A stretch of 64,000 nucleotides of DNA from Ancylomarina sp. DW003 (GCF_029029505.1 NZ_JAKJSD010000001.1:62001-126000), one strand, 5' to 3'; shown: positions 43,760 to 54,987, counted from the stretch's first letter. The notes: a model not told the origin generated them from the letters alone. Made by a program: numbers and translations.

Positions 43760-45142
43760 ATGAGAAACAAATTACTCAATCGGCTCAGCATAATAGCAGT
43801 CTTGGTTCTCGCCATACTTATTGTATCGCAGGGATTGTGGCTATGGCAGCAATTGGAGCAAGAAAAACAGGCGTTTACATCGAAACTAGAAAATTCTTTG
43901 CAGAGCGTAATAAACTTTCATGCTTTACAAGGCTATAGGACACCTAATCCAGCAAAACCAGATGTGGCTATTTTTTCAATGGAGAAAGTAACAAATAATA
44001 AAGTAAGCAGAGATACCTCAGCTGCATTAGGAAGATTTGATATTAGTACAAAAAAATACATTCCTGGTTTCGCACTAGGAAAATTGATAGAAGCCTCATT
44101 TACAGATAAAAGTTTATTGAAAGATAAATTCAAACTAAAAACTGTTGATTCATTATTTATCAACAACTTTCCTGATTATACAAAAATACAGGCCTATCGC
44201 TTGCAGCTGTTTAAAAATAGAAAACTCATTGATAGTTTATCGTGCAAAATATCAAACATAAAAAAAACAACTAATTCTCCTTCAATTATACATTTACAAG
44301 TACCTCTGGGGACAAAAAACATCTATACTTTTATAGCTGATTTTCAAATGGAAATCTTACCTTTTTTACGGCAAATGGTATTTTCCATAGGCATATCAGC
44401 ATTGGCCATTATTTTAGTCGCCTTTTTTATGCTTTGGCTACTTTCGGCATTACAAAGACAGATAGCACAATTGTTATGGCGCGAACAAGCTGTAAGCGGA
44501 ATAGTACATGACCTTAAATCTCCCCTATCCTACGTTTATACTTTCTTAGATTATTTGGCAAGTAAAGAACAGCAGCCCATTATGCAGGAGCGCCTTGCAA
44601 GTGCAAGTACTAATATTTCCAAATTAACTGATAAGATGGAAGTTTTATTGACATTATTCCGTTCAAAAAAGAAAAAAATTACCATGGAGCCTGCGCCTTA
44701 CAATTTGGCACAAAAGTGCAGAGAACTACTATCGGAATTGGAACTTATCTATCAAGAGAAAAAGCCCAAATACAAGCTATCAATTCCTGATGATTTAGAA
44801 ATCAAGGTAGATGTTCTTTATTTTGAAGCTGCCTTACGAAATTTACTGGATAACGCTTTTAAGTATTCTAACACACCTGCAAAACTAGCAGTTACTACAA
44901 GCCAAAAACAAAAAGAATTATACATTTGCATTGCCGATTCAGGTAAAGGTATTCCTCAAAAAGAATTAAAGAAAATCTTTCAGGAATTTTACCGTACTGA
45001 CGACAACAGAAAGGGACATGGCATCGGCTTGGCTTTTAGTCAAAAAATAATAAAAGCTCATAAAGGACGTATCAATCTACAGAGTGAGATCGGAAAAGGA
45101 AGTAGTTTTTGTATCATTTTACCTGCCCAAATAATAGTGTAA
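43760..45142 (+). CDS. Membrane sensor histidine kinase
   Basis: A 460-residue two-helix kinase. TM1 (about 9-30) and TM2 (about 206-230) enclose a periplasmic domain of about 175 residues with no recognised family, so the signal is unknown. The dimerisation domain has VSGIVHDLKSPLSYVYTFL, with the phospho-His near residue 250. The HATPase domain has FEAALRNLLDNAFKYSN, IADSGKGIP and GHGIGLAFSQKIIKAHKG. The H-box DLKSPL differs slightly from the common ELRTPL. It is followed after 17 bases by its OmpR-type regulator, and reads away from the GG-peptide locus. Confidence 0.93.
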   Translation: MRNKLLNRLSIIAVLVLAILIVSQGLWLWQQLEQEKQAFTSKLENSLQSVINFHALQGYRTPNPAKPDVAIFSMEKVTNNKVSRDTSAALGRFDISTKKYIPGFALGKLIEASFTDKSLLKDKFKLKTVDSLFINNFPDYTKIQAYRLQLFKNRKLIDSLSCKISNIKKTTNSPSIIHLQVPLGTKNIYTFIADFQMEILPFLRQMVFSIGISALAIILVAFFMLWLLSALQRQIAQLLWREQAVSGIVHDLKSPLSYVYTFLDYLASKEQQPIMQERLASASTNISKLTDKMEVLLTLFRSKKKKITMEPAPYNLAQKCRELLSELELIYQEKKPKYKLSIPDDLEIKVDVLYFEAALRNLLDNAFKYSNTPAKLAVTTSQKQKELYICIADSGKGIPQKELKKIFQEFYRTDDNRKGHGIGLAFSQKIIKAHKGRINLQSEIGKGSSFCIILPAQIIV

Positions 45143-45159
45143 CTATAAAGAAAGTGAGA

Positions 45160-45852
<693 letters not shown>

Positions 45853-45974
45853 TTAATGATAGCTATAGAATAATTAGTAATGAGATAATAAGTCCAAAAG
45901 GATATTTTAACTTGATTATTTAATCGTATCCAAATATAATTGCTAATTAATAATAACTGGTTGATGCAAGCTTA

Positions 45975-46004
45975 TTGATTTATAAAAATAAATCCTTACT
46001 TTTG
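45975..46004 (+). promoter_or_regulatory. rpsO promoter
   Basis: TTG (45975-45977), 19 bases, TACTTTTG (45997-46004), a textbook Bacteroidota promoter, 44 bases before the rpsO ATG. Same form as the tRNA cluster promoter. Confidence 0.75.
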
Positions 46005-46048
46005 CCGAATTAATAGTTCAAACAAAAAACAAATAAATTTTAAGTACT

Positions 46049-46318
46049 ATGTATTTATCAGCAGAAAAAAAGCAAGAGCTTTTCGAACAATACGGAAAGT
46101 CTAATAAAGACACTGGGGCTGCAGAATCTCAGATCGCTTTATTTTCCTACCGTATCGCTCACTTAACTGAGCACCTTAAGAAAAATAGAAAAGATTACAG
46201 TACCCAACGTGCGCTGCAATTGCTAGTAGGTAAAAGAAGAAGCCTATTAGATTACTTAAAAGCAAAAGATATTGAAAGATACCGTGCTATTATTAAAGCA
46301 TTAAACATGCGTAAGTAA
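46049..46318 (+). CDS. rpsO: 30S ribosomal protein S15
   Basis: An 89-residue 16S rRNA-binding protein of the small-subunit platform. The sequence YGKSNKDTGAAESQIALFSYRI near residues 15-36 (named in part: DTGAAESQIALFSYRI), LTEHLKKNRKDYSTQRALQ and LLVGKRRSLLDYLK are diagnostic. It is followed by pnp after about 100 bases, the conserved rpsO-pnp pairing. A hairpin with a T-run separates them, so pnp may be expressed partly by read-through. Confidence 0.98.
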   Translation: MYLSAEKKQELFEQYGKSNKDTGAAESQIALFSYRIAHLTEHLKKNRKDYSTQRALQLLVGKRRSLLDYLKAKDIERYRAIIKALNMRK

Positions 46319-46332
46319 TATCTTATAATATT

Positions 46333-46365
46333 AGCAATCTTGAGCAATCGGGATTGCTTTTTTTA
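46333..46365 (+). terminator. Terminator/attenuator between rpsO and pnp
   Basis: AGCAATC at 46333-46339 can pair with GATTGCT at 46352-46358, followed by T-rich sequence. A second AGCAATC at 46343-46349 competes for the same 3' arm but would leave almost no loop. Confidence 0.6.
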
Positions 46366-46420
46366 TTTAAGTACGGCAACATCTAGCCTTATCCCAATAT
46401 AAGTTTGAATAAAACTACAA

Positions 46421-48556
46421 ATGATGAATGTAATCGAAAAAAAAATTGAATTAGGTGATGGAAGGTCCATCACAATTGAAACAGGGAAATTAGCTAAACA
46501 AGCTGATGGATCTGTAGTAGTAAAAATGGGTAAGACCATGCTGTTGGCTACAGTTGTATCCGCAAAGGATGCAAAACCTGATGTGGATTTCATGCCATTA
46601 TCAGTAGAATACAAAGAAAAATTTAGTGCTCTAGGAAGATTTCCAGGTGGTTTCATGAAACGTGAAGGTCGTCCTTCAGATCATGAGATTCTAGTTTGTC
46701 GTCTTGTGGATCGTGCTCTACGTCCACTATTCCCAGAAGATTATCATGCAGAAACTTTTGTTACAATTAACCTTATTTCGGTTGATGCTAATGATATGCC
46801 TGATGCAATTGCCGGTTTAGCTGCATCTGCTGCAATTGCAGTTTCAGATGTGCCATTTGCAGAACCAATTTCTGAAGTACGTGTTGCCAGAATAGATGGT
46901 AAAATGGTGATCAATCCTGGTCGTGAAGAGTTAGCTACAGCTGATCTTGATATGATTATTGCAGCTACCATGGATAACATCATGATGGTTGAAGGCGAAA
47001 TGAACGAAGTTTCTGAGGCTGAAATGTTAGAGGCTATCAAAGTTGGCCATGAAGCTATTAAGGTTCAATGTCAAGCTCAAGTTGAGTTGGCTGAATTAAC
47101 AGGTAAAACTGTAAAAAGAGAATATTGCCATGAGGAGAGTGATGAAGAGCTTCGTCAGTTAATCGTGGATAAAACATACGCTAAGGTATTAGCAGCTGCA
47201 AGATTGCAGAATCCAAATAAGCACCAGCGTGCTGAAGCATTCGCTTCAATTAAAAAAGAATTTGTTGAGGAATATTCAGAAGGAAAAGAAGCTTCAGATA
47301 TCAACATGTCTTTAATTGGACGTTATTACCACGATGTAGAAAAAGATGCTGTTCGTGAAATGGTATTGGAAGATCGTAAACGTCTTGATGGTCGTGATAC
47401 AGATCAAATCCGTCCTATCTGGTCTGAAATTGATTACCTTCCAGGTGCTCACGGATCAGCTGTATTTACACGTGGTGAGACTCAATCGTTAACATCAGTA
47501 ACTTTAGGTACAAAGTTAGATGAGAAAATCGTTGACGATGTACTTTATAGAGGAAAAGAGAAGTTTGTTCTTCATTATAATTTCCCATCATTCTCAACTG
47601 GTGACGCCCGTCCAAATCGTGGTGTTAGCCGTAGAGAAGTAGGACATGGTAACCTGGCTTTCCGTGCTCTTAAAGGTATGATTCCAGCAGATTCTCCATA
47701 TGCTATCCGTGTTGTTTCTGATATCCTTGAATCAAATGGTTCGTCTTCAATGGCAACAGTTTGTGCAGGTACATTAGCATTAATGGATGCAGGTATCCAA
47801 ATCAAAAAGCCGGTAACTGGTATCGCAATGGGATTAATCTCAACTGAAGGTGCTAAAAAATATGCTGTTCTTTCTGATATCTTAGGTGATGAAGATCACT
47901 TGGGAGATATGGACTTTAAAGTAACAGGTACCAGAGATGGTATTACTGCTACTCAAATGGATATTAAAGTTGACGGACTTCCATACGAAGTATTGGAGCA
48001 AGCTCTAATGCAAGCACGTGATGGACGTCTTCATATTCTAGATAAGATTTCTGAGACTATTGAAACTCCAAGAGAAGATCTTAAGCCTCACGCTCCAAGA
48101 ATTGTATCACTTGTTATTCCTAAGGATATGATTGGTGCTGTAATCGGACCAGGTGGTAAGATTATTCAAGAGATTCAAGAAACTTCAGGTGCGGTTATCG
48201 TAATCGAAGAAGTTGACGGAAAAGGTCATGTTGATATCTCAGCTGACAACAAAGAAGCAATTGATATTGCATTAGGTCGTATCAAAGGTATCACTGCAGT
48301 TCCTGAAGTTGGAACGATCTATAAAGGAAAAGTTAAGTCGATTGTTGCCTTTGGTGCTTTCGTCGAAGTTCTTCCTGGTAAAGATGGTTTACTTCACATT
48401 TCTGAAATTGAGCATCGCAGACTAAACACTGTTGATGAAGTATTGAAAGAAGGTCAGGAAGTTGAAGTGAAACTTATCGGTATCGATCCTAAAACAGGTA
48501 AATTGAAACTTTCTAGAAAAGTTTTATTACCAAAGCCTGAGAAAAACGAGAAATAA
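46421..48556 (+). CDS. pnp: Polyribonucleotide nucleotidyltransferase
   Basis: A 3'-5' phosphorolytic RNase of RNA decay. 711 residues: first RNase PH domain (residues 5-210, [21 protein letters not shown]), helical linker, second RNase PH domain (about 305-530, [38 protein letters not shown]), KH domain with [15 protein letters not shown] near 570, and an S1 domain with [20 protein letters not shown] near 635. The usual order is complete. The ATG at 46424 is an alternative start one codon later. It follows rpsO. Confidence 0.98.
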   Translation: MMNVIEKKIELGDGRSITIETGKLAKQADGSVVVKMGKTMLLATVVSAKDAKPDVDFMPLSVEYKEKFSALGRFPGGFMKREGRPSDHEILVCRLVDRALRPLFPEDYHAETFVTINLISVDANDMPDAIAGLAASAAIAVSDVPFAEPISEVRVARIDGKMVINPGREELATADLDMIIAATMDNIMMVEGEMNEVSEAEMLEAIKVGHEAIKVQCQAQVELAELTGKTVKREYCHEESDEELRQLIVDKTYAKVLAAARLQNPNKHQRAEAFASIKKEFVEEYSEGKEASDINMSLIGRYYHDVEKDAVREMVLEDRKRLDGRDTDQIRPIWSEIDYLPGAHGSAVFTRGETQSLTSVTLGTKLDEKIVDDVLYRGKEKFVLHYNFPSFSTGDARPNRGVSRREVGHGNLAFRALKGMIPADSPYAIRVVSDILESNGSSSMATVCAGTLALMDAGIQIKKPVTGIAMGLISTEGAKKYAVLSDILGDEDHLGDMDFKVTGTRDGITATQMDIKVDGLPYEVLEQALMQARDGRLHILDKISETIETPREDLKPHAPRIVSLVIPKDMIGAVIGPGGKIIQEIQETSGAVIVIEEVDGKGHVDISADNKEAIDIALGRIKGITAVPEVGTIYKGKVKSIVAFGAFVEVLPGKDGLLHISEIEHRRLNTVDEVLKEGQEVEVKLIGIDPKTGKLKLSRKVLLPKPEKNEK

Positions 48557-48576
48557 ACCCTCGTCTACTATAAAAG

Positions 48577-48605
48577 AAAAGCCCGATTCACATCGGGCTT
48601 TTTTC
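48577..48605. terminator. Terminator shared by pnp and the ABC-F gene
   Basis: A perfect 11-bp stem (AAAAGCCCGAT at 48577-48587 with its complement at 48592-48602) around TCAC, followed by more T. It ends pnp and, from the other side, the converging ABC-F gene. Confidence 0.9.
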
Positions 48606-48643
48606 ATATCTATCCGTCTGTAAAGACGATCTATTATTATTAG

Positions 48644-50590
48644 TTATTCTCCTTTTTCAAGAACCAAGGTTTCCAACTCTTCGTTTTTTGTTTCCCAGTT
48701 GGTCATCTCATCCTCAAGATTCTTTTTGGCCTCATCGTATATTTTAAAAGTCTCCTGATCCTGATTCTTTGGATCTGTTAATAGAGCTTCAATTTCTTCT
48801 ATCTTCTCTTCATACTCGGCAATCATTTCTTCGCTCTTAGATACTGCTCTTTCTAGCTTAGAAATCCGCTTGCTCATTTCTTTACGTTCCAGATAATTCA
48901 GTTTGTTTTCTGATGGAACAACTTCAACCTTTTCCTCAGCCGCGACTTGTTTCTTTCTATCAAGCTCACGCATATTATCCATTTTCTTATTCTGAAGAAA
49001 TGAATAAATACCACCCAAATGTTCTTTTATCTTCTTATTCGTAAACTCATATACCTTAGAAGATAAACCATCCAGAAACTCTCTATCGTGCGAAACAACA
49101 ATTACCGTTCCTTCAAATTTCAAAAGTGCTTCTTTTAACACATCCTTCGATTTCATATCAAGATGGTTGGTAGGCTCATCAAGAACAAGCAAGTTTACAG
49201 GTTCCAGCAAAAGACGAATCATAGCCAATCGCGAACGCTCTCCTCCTGATAAAACTTTCACCTTCTTATCGATATCTTCGCCACCAAACATGAATGCTCC
49301 CAGAATATCACGAATCTTAGTTCGTACATCTCCCACGGCAACATCATCAATTGTATCGAAAACCGTTTTATTCTCATCAAGTAACATCGCCTGATTCTGT
49401 GCAAAGTAACCGATCTTCACATTATGTCCAATTTTACAAATACCCGTATGATCCAACTCGCCCATCAACACTTTTACAAGGGTCGACTTACCTTCGCCAT
49501 TCTTACCAACAAAGGCTAACTTTTCACCACGCTCAATAACAAACTCTAGGTCTTTCAATACTAGATTATCGCCATAAGATTTACTCAAATCTTTCACCTG
49601 ACAAACCAAATCTCCTGAACGAGGCGCTGGTGGGAATTTCAAATTCAACTTTGAATTGTCAACCTCATCTACTTCAATTCGATCCAGCTTTTCTAATTGC
49701 TTTACACGTGATTGTACCTGAACCGACTTAGTAGCTTTATAACGGAATCGTTCTATAAAATCTTCGGTATCCTTAATCATTTTTTGCTGATTCACGTAAG
49801 CTTTCATCTGCTGCTCACGTCGCTCGGCATGTAATTGGACATACTCTGTATAGGATACTTTATAATCGTATATTTTTCCAACCGAGATTTCAACCGTACG
49901 ATTGGTAATATTATCAAGAAATGCTCTATCATGAGAAACCAGCACAACAGCTCCAGGATAAGTTTTCAAGAAATCTTCCAGCCATTGAATCGATTCAATA
50001 TCCAAGTGGTTAGTCGGCTCATCCAGTAGAAATACATTAGGACGACGAAGTAATATCTTTACCAATTCTATACGCATTCGCCATCCGCCTGAAAACTCAT
50101 CAGTCTGACGATTAAAATCGCTACGTAAAAATCCTAAACCTAACAAAGTACGCTCTGCTTCAGCTTGAATATTCTCTCCTCCCATCATATGAAACCTATC
50201 GTTCTTTTCCGTTAAACGATTTATCAATTTCATATATTCCTCTGATTCGTAATCTGTACGCTCGGCAATCTCATTATTTATTTGAGCAATCTCCTTCTCC
50301 AATTGAATCACTTCTTCAAAAGCAGTTAAAGCTTCTTCAATTACCGTTCTTCCATCCTCATGCTTCATTTGCTGAGGCAAATATCCAATCTTAATCTCGT
50401 TAGGTATACTAACTGTCCCCTTAGTAGCCTCCTGTTTTCCAGCAAAGATTTTTAAGAGTGTTGATTTTCCTGCACCATTCTTTCCCACCAAACCGATTCG
50501 GTCACGTGAATTTACAATGAATGTTACATCTTTGAAAAGTGTAAAACCACCAAACTCTACTATAAGATTATTAATTGATATCATGGACAA
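48644..50590 (-). CDS. ABC-F family ATPase
   Basis: 648 residues, two ABC ATPase domains in one chain and no membrane part: a ribosome-associated translation or antibiotic-protection factor type. Domain 1 has GKNGAGKSTLLKIFAG near residue 37 and the signature DEFSGGWRMRIELVKILLRR near 166; domain 2 has GKNGEGKSTLVKVL near 362 and VLSGGERSRLAMIRLLL near 448. The interdomain linker is about 90 residues (YTEYVQLHAERREQQMKAYV) and the C-terminal 120 residues are a Lys/Glu-rich coiled coil, as in Uup/YheS-like members. Which ABC-F subgroup it belongs to is not decided. Divergent from rlmD. Confidence 0.93.
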   Translation of the reverse strand: MSMISINNLIVEFGGFTLFKDVTFIVNSRDRIGLVGKNGAGKSTLLKIFAGKQEATKGTVSIPNEIKIGYLPQQMKHEDGRTVIEEALTAFEEVIQLEKEIAQINNEIAERTDYESEEYMKLINRLTEKNDRFHMMGGENIQAEAERTLLGLGFLRSDFNRQTDEFSGGWRMRIELVKILLRRPNVFLLDEPTNHLDIESIQWLEDFLKTYPGAVVLVSHDRAFLDNITNRTVEISVGKIYDYKVSYTEYVQLHAERREQQMKAYVNQQKMIKDTEDFIERFRYKATKSVQVQSRVKQLEKLDRIEVDEVDNSKLNLKFPPAPRSGDLVCQVKDLSKSYGDNLVLKDLEFVIERGEKLAFVGKNGEGKSTLVKVLMGELDHTGICKIGHNVKIGYFAQNQAMLLDENKTVFDTIDDVAVGDVRTKIRDILGAFMFGGEDIDKKVKVLSGGERSRLAMIRLLLEPVNLLVLDEPTNHLDMKSKDVLKEALLKFEGTVIVVSHDREFLDGLSSKVYEFTNKKIKEHLGGIYSFLQNKKMDNMRELDRKKQVAAEEKVEVVPSENKLNYLERKEMSKRISKLERAVSKSEEMIAEYEEKIEEIEALLTDPKNQDQETFKIYDEAKKNLEDEMTNWETKNEELETLVLEKGE

Positions 50591-50614
50591 CGAATTGTTT
50601 ATATGTTAGGGCTG

Positions 50615-50622
50615 CAAAGATA
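50615..50622 (-). promoter_or_regulatory. -7 box of the ABC-F gene
   Basis: Reads TATCTTTG on the minus strand, 25 bases before the ABC-F start. It continues as TATCTTTGCAGCC, the same 13 bases as the divergent rlmD box. Confidence 0.55.
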
Positions 50623-50731
50623 ATACGAAGAGAGTAGATATTAGAATTCTAATCACAATTAATCCACATCATCTATCAAAACGAGATCTATGCTCAATAT
50701 TCTATACATCAACAACTCTTCACTATTTTAC

Positions 50732-50739
50732 TATCTTTG
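50732..50739 (+). promoter_or_regulatory. -7 box of rlmD
   Basis: TATCTTTG on the plus strand, 27 bases before the GTG start of rlmD, followed by CAGCC as in the divergent box. No clear TTG at the right distance. Confidence 0.55.
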
Positions 50740-50765
50740 CAGCCAAATCTTAAAAGAAATACAAA

Positions 50766-52175
50766 GTGGGACGTAAAAGAAACAGAAAACCCTTACTGGA
50801 AAACATTGAAATAGTAAAGTTAGCAGCCGAAGGAAAGGCCATTGCTAAGGTAGACGATAAGGTTGTATTTGTAACCAATGTGATACCTGGCGATGTTGTG
50901 GATGTGCAGGTGACAAAAAAACGTAAAAGTTATATGGAGGGTCATCCTGTTGTATTTCATAAATATTCTGATTTAAGAGTAGATGCTTTTTGTGAGCATT
51001 TTGGTATCTGCGGAGGATGCAAGTGGCAAAACTTACCATACGAGGAACAACTAAACTTCAAACAACAAGAAGTTCTTGATAATTTAAGTCGAATTGGAAA
51101 AATAGATTTACCTGAGGCAAATCCAATTTTACCTTCGGCAAAAACAGAATTCTACCGTAACAAGCTTGAATTCACTTTCTCAAACAAGCGCTACCTAACT
51201 TTTGACGAGATTAACAGCACGGAAGAAATAGAGCGTACACCGGCATTAGGTTTCCACGTGCCTCGCCTATTCGACAAGGTTGTTGATATCAATAAATGTC
51301 ATCTTCAAGCAGAACCTTCAAATGCCATTCGTTTAGCAATTAAGGAATATGCTTTTGCCAATGATTTGAGCTTCTTCGATATTCGTGCTCAGGAAGGATT
51401 TCTTCGCACACTAATTATCAGAACCTCAACAACAGGTGATGTAATGGCTATCGTTGTTTTCTATCACGAAGATGTGGAGAAACGCGAAGGTCTTATGGCT
51501 CATATAGCTGAGAAATTCCCGGAGATTACCTCATTATTGTATATCATCAACGAGAAAGCTAATGACACCATTACTGATCAGGATGTTATTCTTTATAAAG
51601 GTGAAGATCATATCTTCGAGCAAATGGAAGATTTAAAGTTCAAAATTGGACCAAAATCATTCTATCAAACCAATTCGGAACAAGCTTACGAATTATATAG
51701 CAAAACTCGTGAATTTGCTAATATTCAGAAAGACGAAGTTGTTTACGACTTATATACAGGAACAGGAACCATTGCTAATTTCGTGGCTCGTCAGGCTAAA
51801 AAAGTAATTGGTATTGAATATGTGCCAGAAGCAATTGAAGATGCTAAGTTGAATTCAGAAATTAATGGGATTGATAATACGGCTTTCTTTGCTGGTGATA
51901 TGAAGAATGTATTAAATGCGGAATTCATTGCTGAACATGGTCATCCTGATATGATGATTGTTGACCCACCAAGAGCAGGTATGCATGCTGATGTGGTTGA
52001 AACTATTCTACAGGCTGCCCCAAATCGAATTGTTTATGTCAGTTGTAATTCAGCAACACAAGCAAGAGATCTTGAGATGATGGACCATGCTTATAAAGTA
52101 ACTAAAATACAAGCTGTTGACATGTTCCCACACACACATCATGTGGAAAACATAGTCCTAATGGAAAAACGATAA
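50766..52175 (+). CDS. rlmD: 23S rRNA (uracil-C5)-methyltransferase, RlmD/RumA type
   Basis: A 469-residue SAM-dependent m5U methyltransferase. The start is a GTG at 50766 (MGRKRNRKPLLENIEIVKLA), which fits the family N-terminus; no ATG is near. A TRAM domain occupies residues 10-70, then a [4Fe-4S]-type Cys set, CEHFGICGGCKWQNL near 78 with a fourth Cys in NKCHLQ near 179. SAM-binding VYDLYTGTGTIANFVA near 325, catalytic MIVDPPRAGM and VSCNSATQARDL with the nucleophile Cys near 425. The RlmD against RlmC or TrmA distinction is by resemblance to RumA-type proteins with a TRAM domain and cluster; the exact uracil is not proven. The shared terminator follows. Confidence 0.9.
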   Translation: MGRKRNRKPLLENIEIVKLAAEGKAIAKVDDKVVFVTNVIPGDVVDVQVTKKRKSYMEGHPVVFHKYSDLRVDAFCEHFGICGGCKWQNLPYEEQLNFKQQEVLDNLSRIGKIDLPEANPILPSAKTEFYRNKLEFTFSNKRYLTFDEINSTEEIERTPALGFHVPRLFDKVVDINKCHLQAEPSNAIRLAIKEYAFANDLSFFDIRAQEGFLRTLIIRTSTTGDVMAIVVFYHEDVEKREGLMAHIAEKFPEITSLLYIINEKANDTITDQDVILYKGEDHIFEQMEDLKFKIGPKSFYQTNSEQAYELYSKTREFANIQKDEVVYDLYTGTGTIANFVARQAKKVIGIEYVPEAIEDAKLNSEINGIDNTAFFAGDMKNVLNAEFIAEHGHPDMMIVDPPRAGMHADVVETILQAAPNRIVYVSCNSATQARDLEMMDHAYKVTKIQAVDMFPHTHHVENIVLMEKR

Positions 52176-52180
52176 ATTAC

Positions 52181-52215
52181 AAAGGCCGAAACAATTTAGT
52201 TTCGGCCTTTCTTTT
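52181..52215. terminator. Terminator of rlmD
   Basis: A perfect 12-bp stem (AAAGGCCGAAAC and its complement) around AATTTA, then CTTTTTC. It starts 5 bases after the stop and is shared with the converging kinase gene. Confidence 0.9.
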
Positions 52216-52233
52216 TCTATTTTTAATAGGAGT

Positions 52234-54690
52234 TTAATTTTCGTAAATATTAGGAATTGTAACGATAAATTTTGATCCTTTCCCAATAGATGATTCAACC
52301 CATATTTCTCCTCCAAGAAGTGTTACGATCTCTTTAGATACAGCTAAACCTAATCCTGTTCCCTCAAACTCTCTGGTTGAATAGCTGTCAATCTGCCTAA
52401 ACCTGTCAAATATTTTATCCTGATCCTGAGCAGCAATTCCAATACCTGTATCTTCTACTGATAATAAAAGCATATTTTTATTACATTCTGCTCTAAGTGT
52501 AATTTGTCCGTCAGAAGTAAACTTAATCGCATTTCTGACCAAATTATCTAAAACCTGACGTATTCGTTTTTTGTCGTTTATAATTCTTAATTCACAATGG
52601 CATTCGATAAAAATCCTTAGCTGTTTTTTAGTGGCTTCATCAAAATAAAAACTTTCAACATCTAATAATAATTCACTAACCGAGAATGATGCATGCTTAA
52701 CAGTTAAATTCCCTGACTCTATGGTAGACATTTTTATGATATTATCCATCATCAGCATCAATTGATTACCTGAAGATTCTACAAATTCTCCGTATTCACG
52801 ACGTTCGTCGTCTGAAATTCCATCTGAAATTAGCAAGTTCGCAAAACCCATAATGCCATTTAAAGGCGTTCTTACTTCGTGACTCAGATTAGATAAAAAT
52901 GAACTTTTTAATTTATCACTCTCTTCAGCCTTTAATATGGATTGGCTTAGTTGGTTTTCTAAGCGTTTTCTCTCAGTTATATCCTCTCCAATTTTTAAAA
53001 AATTAACAATCTCTCCTAAATCATTTTTTATAGGTACTATTGATGCTGACTCCCAATAAAAGCTACCGTTTTTCTTCTTATTAAAAAATTCACCTGACCA
53101 TTTCCTTCCACTTGTTATTGTCTTCCATAAATGAGTATAAACAGATTTATTAGATTTTCCAGATTTTAAAATCCTTGAATTAGAACCGATTAGTTCTGTA
53201 ATTGAATAACCTGTCAGTTCACAATGCTTCGGATTACAATATAATATGTCACCATTTGTATCGGTAATAACGACTGCAACCGGACTTTGATCGACAGCCA
53301 TGGACAGACGATTTACTTCTACCATTGCTTTTTGGCTTTCAGTTACATCATGAATAACAGAATGTAACAAAATCTGTCCATTGGCAATCAAAGCTCCTGA
53401 ATACACTTCAACATCACGCAATTCACCTGAAGCAATTTGGTGTTTAAATAGAAAATGGGTTTTCTTTTTCTCAGTTGCTAAATTTATTTCTTTTTTTAAA
53501 TCTTTCTTGGACATGATATTAATATCATGCATTTTCATTGTTAACAATTTATCTTTAGGATACCCATAAAACCTAACAGCAGCCACATTTGCATCAATAA
53601 TAGAACCTTCCTCAGGATCTACCAACATCATAACAGAACTGCTTTCGTGGAAAATAGTTTTATAACGTTTTTCACTATCTTTCAATTTTTTCTTAAGCAA
53701 TTCATTATCTGTATTATCATGATATGAGATAGCAAAAATATTATCCTCGATAGGAAAAACATTGGCTGAGAAATATTTATTCAAAGGATGATGAAACGAA
53801 TCGAATTGCAGGGATTTATTATTCTTTATAACAGTCTCAAAATTTGAAAGCCAAACTTGTTCTGTCTCAGGGAAGAGCTCCAAAATAGTCTTGCCTAACA
53901 CATCTTCTTTTTTATATCCAATAATCTCCTCATTTTTAGGATTCATATCGATATAACGAGCATCAATCAACTTCCCTTCATCATTCATAATAGATTGAAA
54001 TACAACTAAAGCAGAAGTCATAGAAGAAATAATATTTTCATATCTATGCTCTTTCTTATTTAGTTCAAGATCGAAGTTATTAAGTTTTTTTTGCAATACT
54101 TTTTGAATGTGCTTTTGTTTATTTAACTCGCTTTCAAGATCTAGTATTGATTTCTTCTTTAAACTTTCAGATAAAAACTGATCTACAAGATTACTCTCTA
54201 ATTTAACACTTGTATTTTCGTATAAGCAATAGGTAGCAATATCTAATTCTACAACCTCTTTTATTTGTTTTAGAAACTCTTCAATCGATCCATTAAACGT
54301 ATTCTCTTTTGAGTCGAGGATGCAGATTGTGCCAAAGACCTTACCATTGGGATATCTTAAAGGAAGTCCCAAATAAGCAATCAAACCATCTTTTATTTCA
54401 GGACATGATTCCCAATCAGGATCTTTCAGAGCATTAGGAATTAAAAATTTCACATTATTCTTAACAACAGCTTCACAATACGAATTTGCAATCCCCTCAT
54501 ATTCTCCAGATTGATATGGATTCCCTTCAGTTATACTACTTGCAAGTATTTTAAGGAAATCATCCTGCACATGTGTAACTAAGGTTGCTGGTAAATCAAA
54601 TGTTGCGCTCAATAAATCAACAAGTTTCTGCCACTTTCTAATGACTATATTAGGAAAAACTGTCTCTATTTTCATAGTGTGATTCAACAT
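52234..54690 (-). CDS. GAF/multi-PAS sensor histidine kinase
   Basis: An 818-residue kinase without membrane helices. The GAF-like domain is at about 20-155 (GLPLRYPNGKVFGTICILDS), followed by a coiled coil near 180-215. Three PAS-type domains lie at about 220-335, 345-450 and 460-580 (VDARYIDMNPKNEEIIGYKKED-like RYIDMNPKNEEIIGYKK, MLVDPEEGSIIDANVAAVRF, SRNRIL-like GSNSRILKSGKS). HisKA has LSNLSHEVRTPLNGIMGFAN with His near 596, and HATPase has LDNLVRNAIKFTSDG and VEDTGIGIAAQ. No response regulator is adjacent, so it is an orphan kinase, with a second ATG at 54675. The PAS domain SNKSVYTHLWKTITSGRKW resembles light- or redox-sensing LOV-like groups, but no Cys-containing LOV signature is present. 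Confidence 0.92.
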   Translation of the reverse strand: MLNHTMKIETVFPNIVIRKWQKLVDLLSATFDLPATLVTHVQDDFLKILASSITEGNPYQSGEYEGIANSYCEAVVKNNVKFLIPNALKDPDWESCPEIKDGLIAYLGLPLRYPNGKVFGTICILDSKENTFNGSIEEFLKQIKEVVELDIATYCLYENTSVKLESNLVDQFLSESLKKKSILDLESELNKQKHIQKVLQKKLNNFDLELNKKEHRYENIISSMTSALVVFQSIMNDEGKLIDARYIDMNPKNEEIIGYKKEDVLGKTILELFPETEQVWLSNFETVIKNNKSLQFDSFHHPLNKYFSANVFPIEDNIFAISYHDNTDNELLKKKLKDSEKRYKTIFHESSSVMMLVDPEEGSIIDANVAAVRFYGYPKDKLLTMKMHDINIMSKKDLKKEINLATEKKKTHFLFKHQIASGELRDVEVYSGALIANGQILLHSVIHDVTESQKAMVEVNRLSMAVDQSPVAVVITDTNGDILYCNPKHCELTGYSITELIGSNSRILKSGKSNKSVYTHLWKTITSGRKWSGEFFNKKKNGSFYWESASIVPIKNDLGEIVNFLKIGEDITERKRLENQLSQSILKAEESDKLKSSFLSNLSHEVRTPLNGIMGFANLLISDGISDDERREYGEFVESSGNQLMLMMDNIIKMSTIESGNLTVKHASFSVSELLLDVESFYFDEATKKQLRIFIECHCELRIINDKKRIRQVLDNLVRNAIKFTSDGQITLRAECNKNMLLLSVEDTGIGIAAQDQDKIFDRFRQIDSYSTREFEGTGLGLAVSKEIVTLLGGEIWVESSIGKGSKFIVTIPNIYEN

Positions 54691-54987
54691 TGGTTTTGAA
54701 TAATCGCGTACCCTCTAATATAATGAAAAAATAACCGAATCAATTCAACACATGACATATTACTCGAATTTAATTTAACATCCACAAAACCCTAACCAAC
54801 TAAACAACAGCCCCAATAAACAATTTCACTTTACAATTAAGGTAAATGAACTTCATTAGTTTAATTTACACTAGCAATAACTAAACTATTCTAGAATTTA
54901 GCTTAAGTATGAGAAAATTCAGTTTTTTTGACCTACAAAAAATTGTAATTTTAAGCCTTAGCAACAACAAAAATTTAAACTAAAATC

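Noticed and set aside
43675-43938. 87-codon plus-strand ORF before the histidine kinase
   Set aside because: It overlaps the kinase start in another frame with no coding character; the kinase start shows a proper membrane helix.
45109-45159. Longer response-regulator start overlapping the kinase end
   Set aside because: Extra residues are not receiver-like; the receiver begins at the ATG at 45160.
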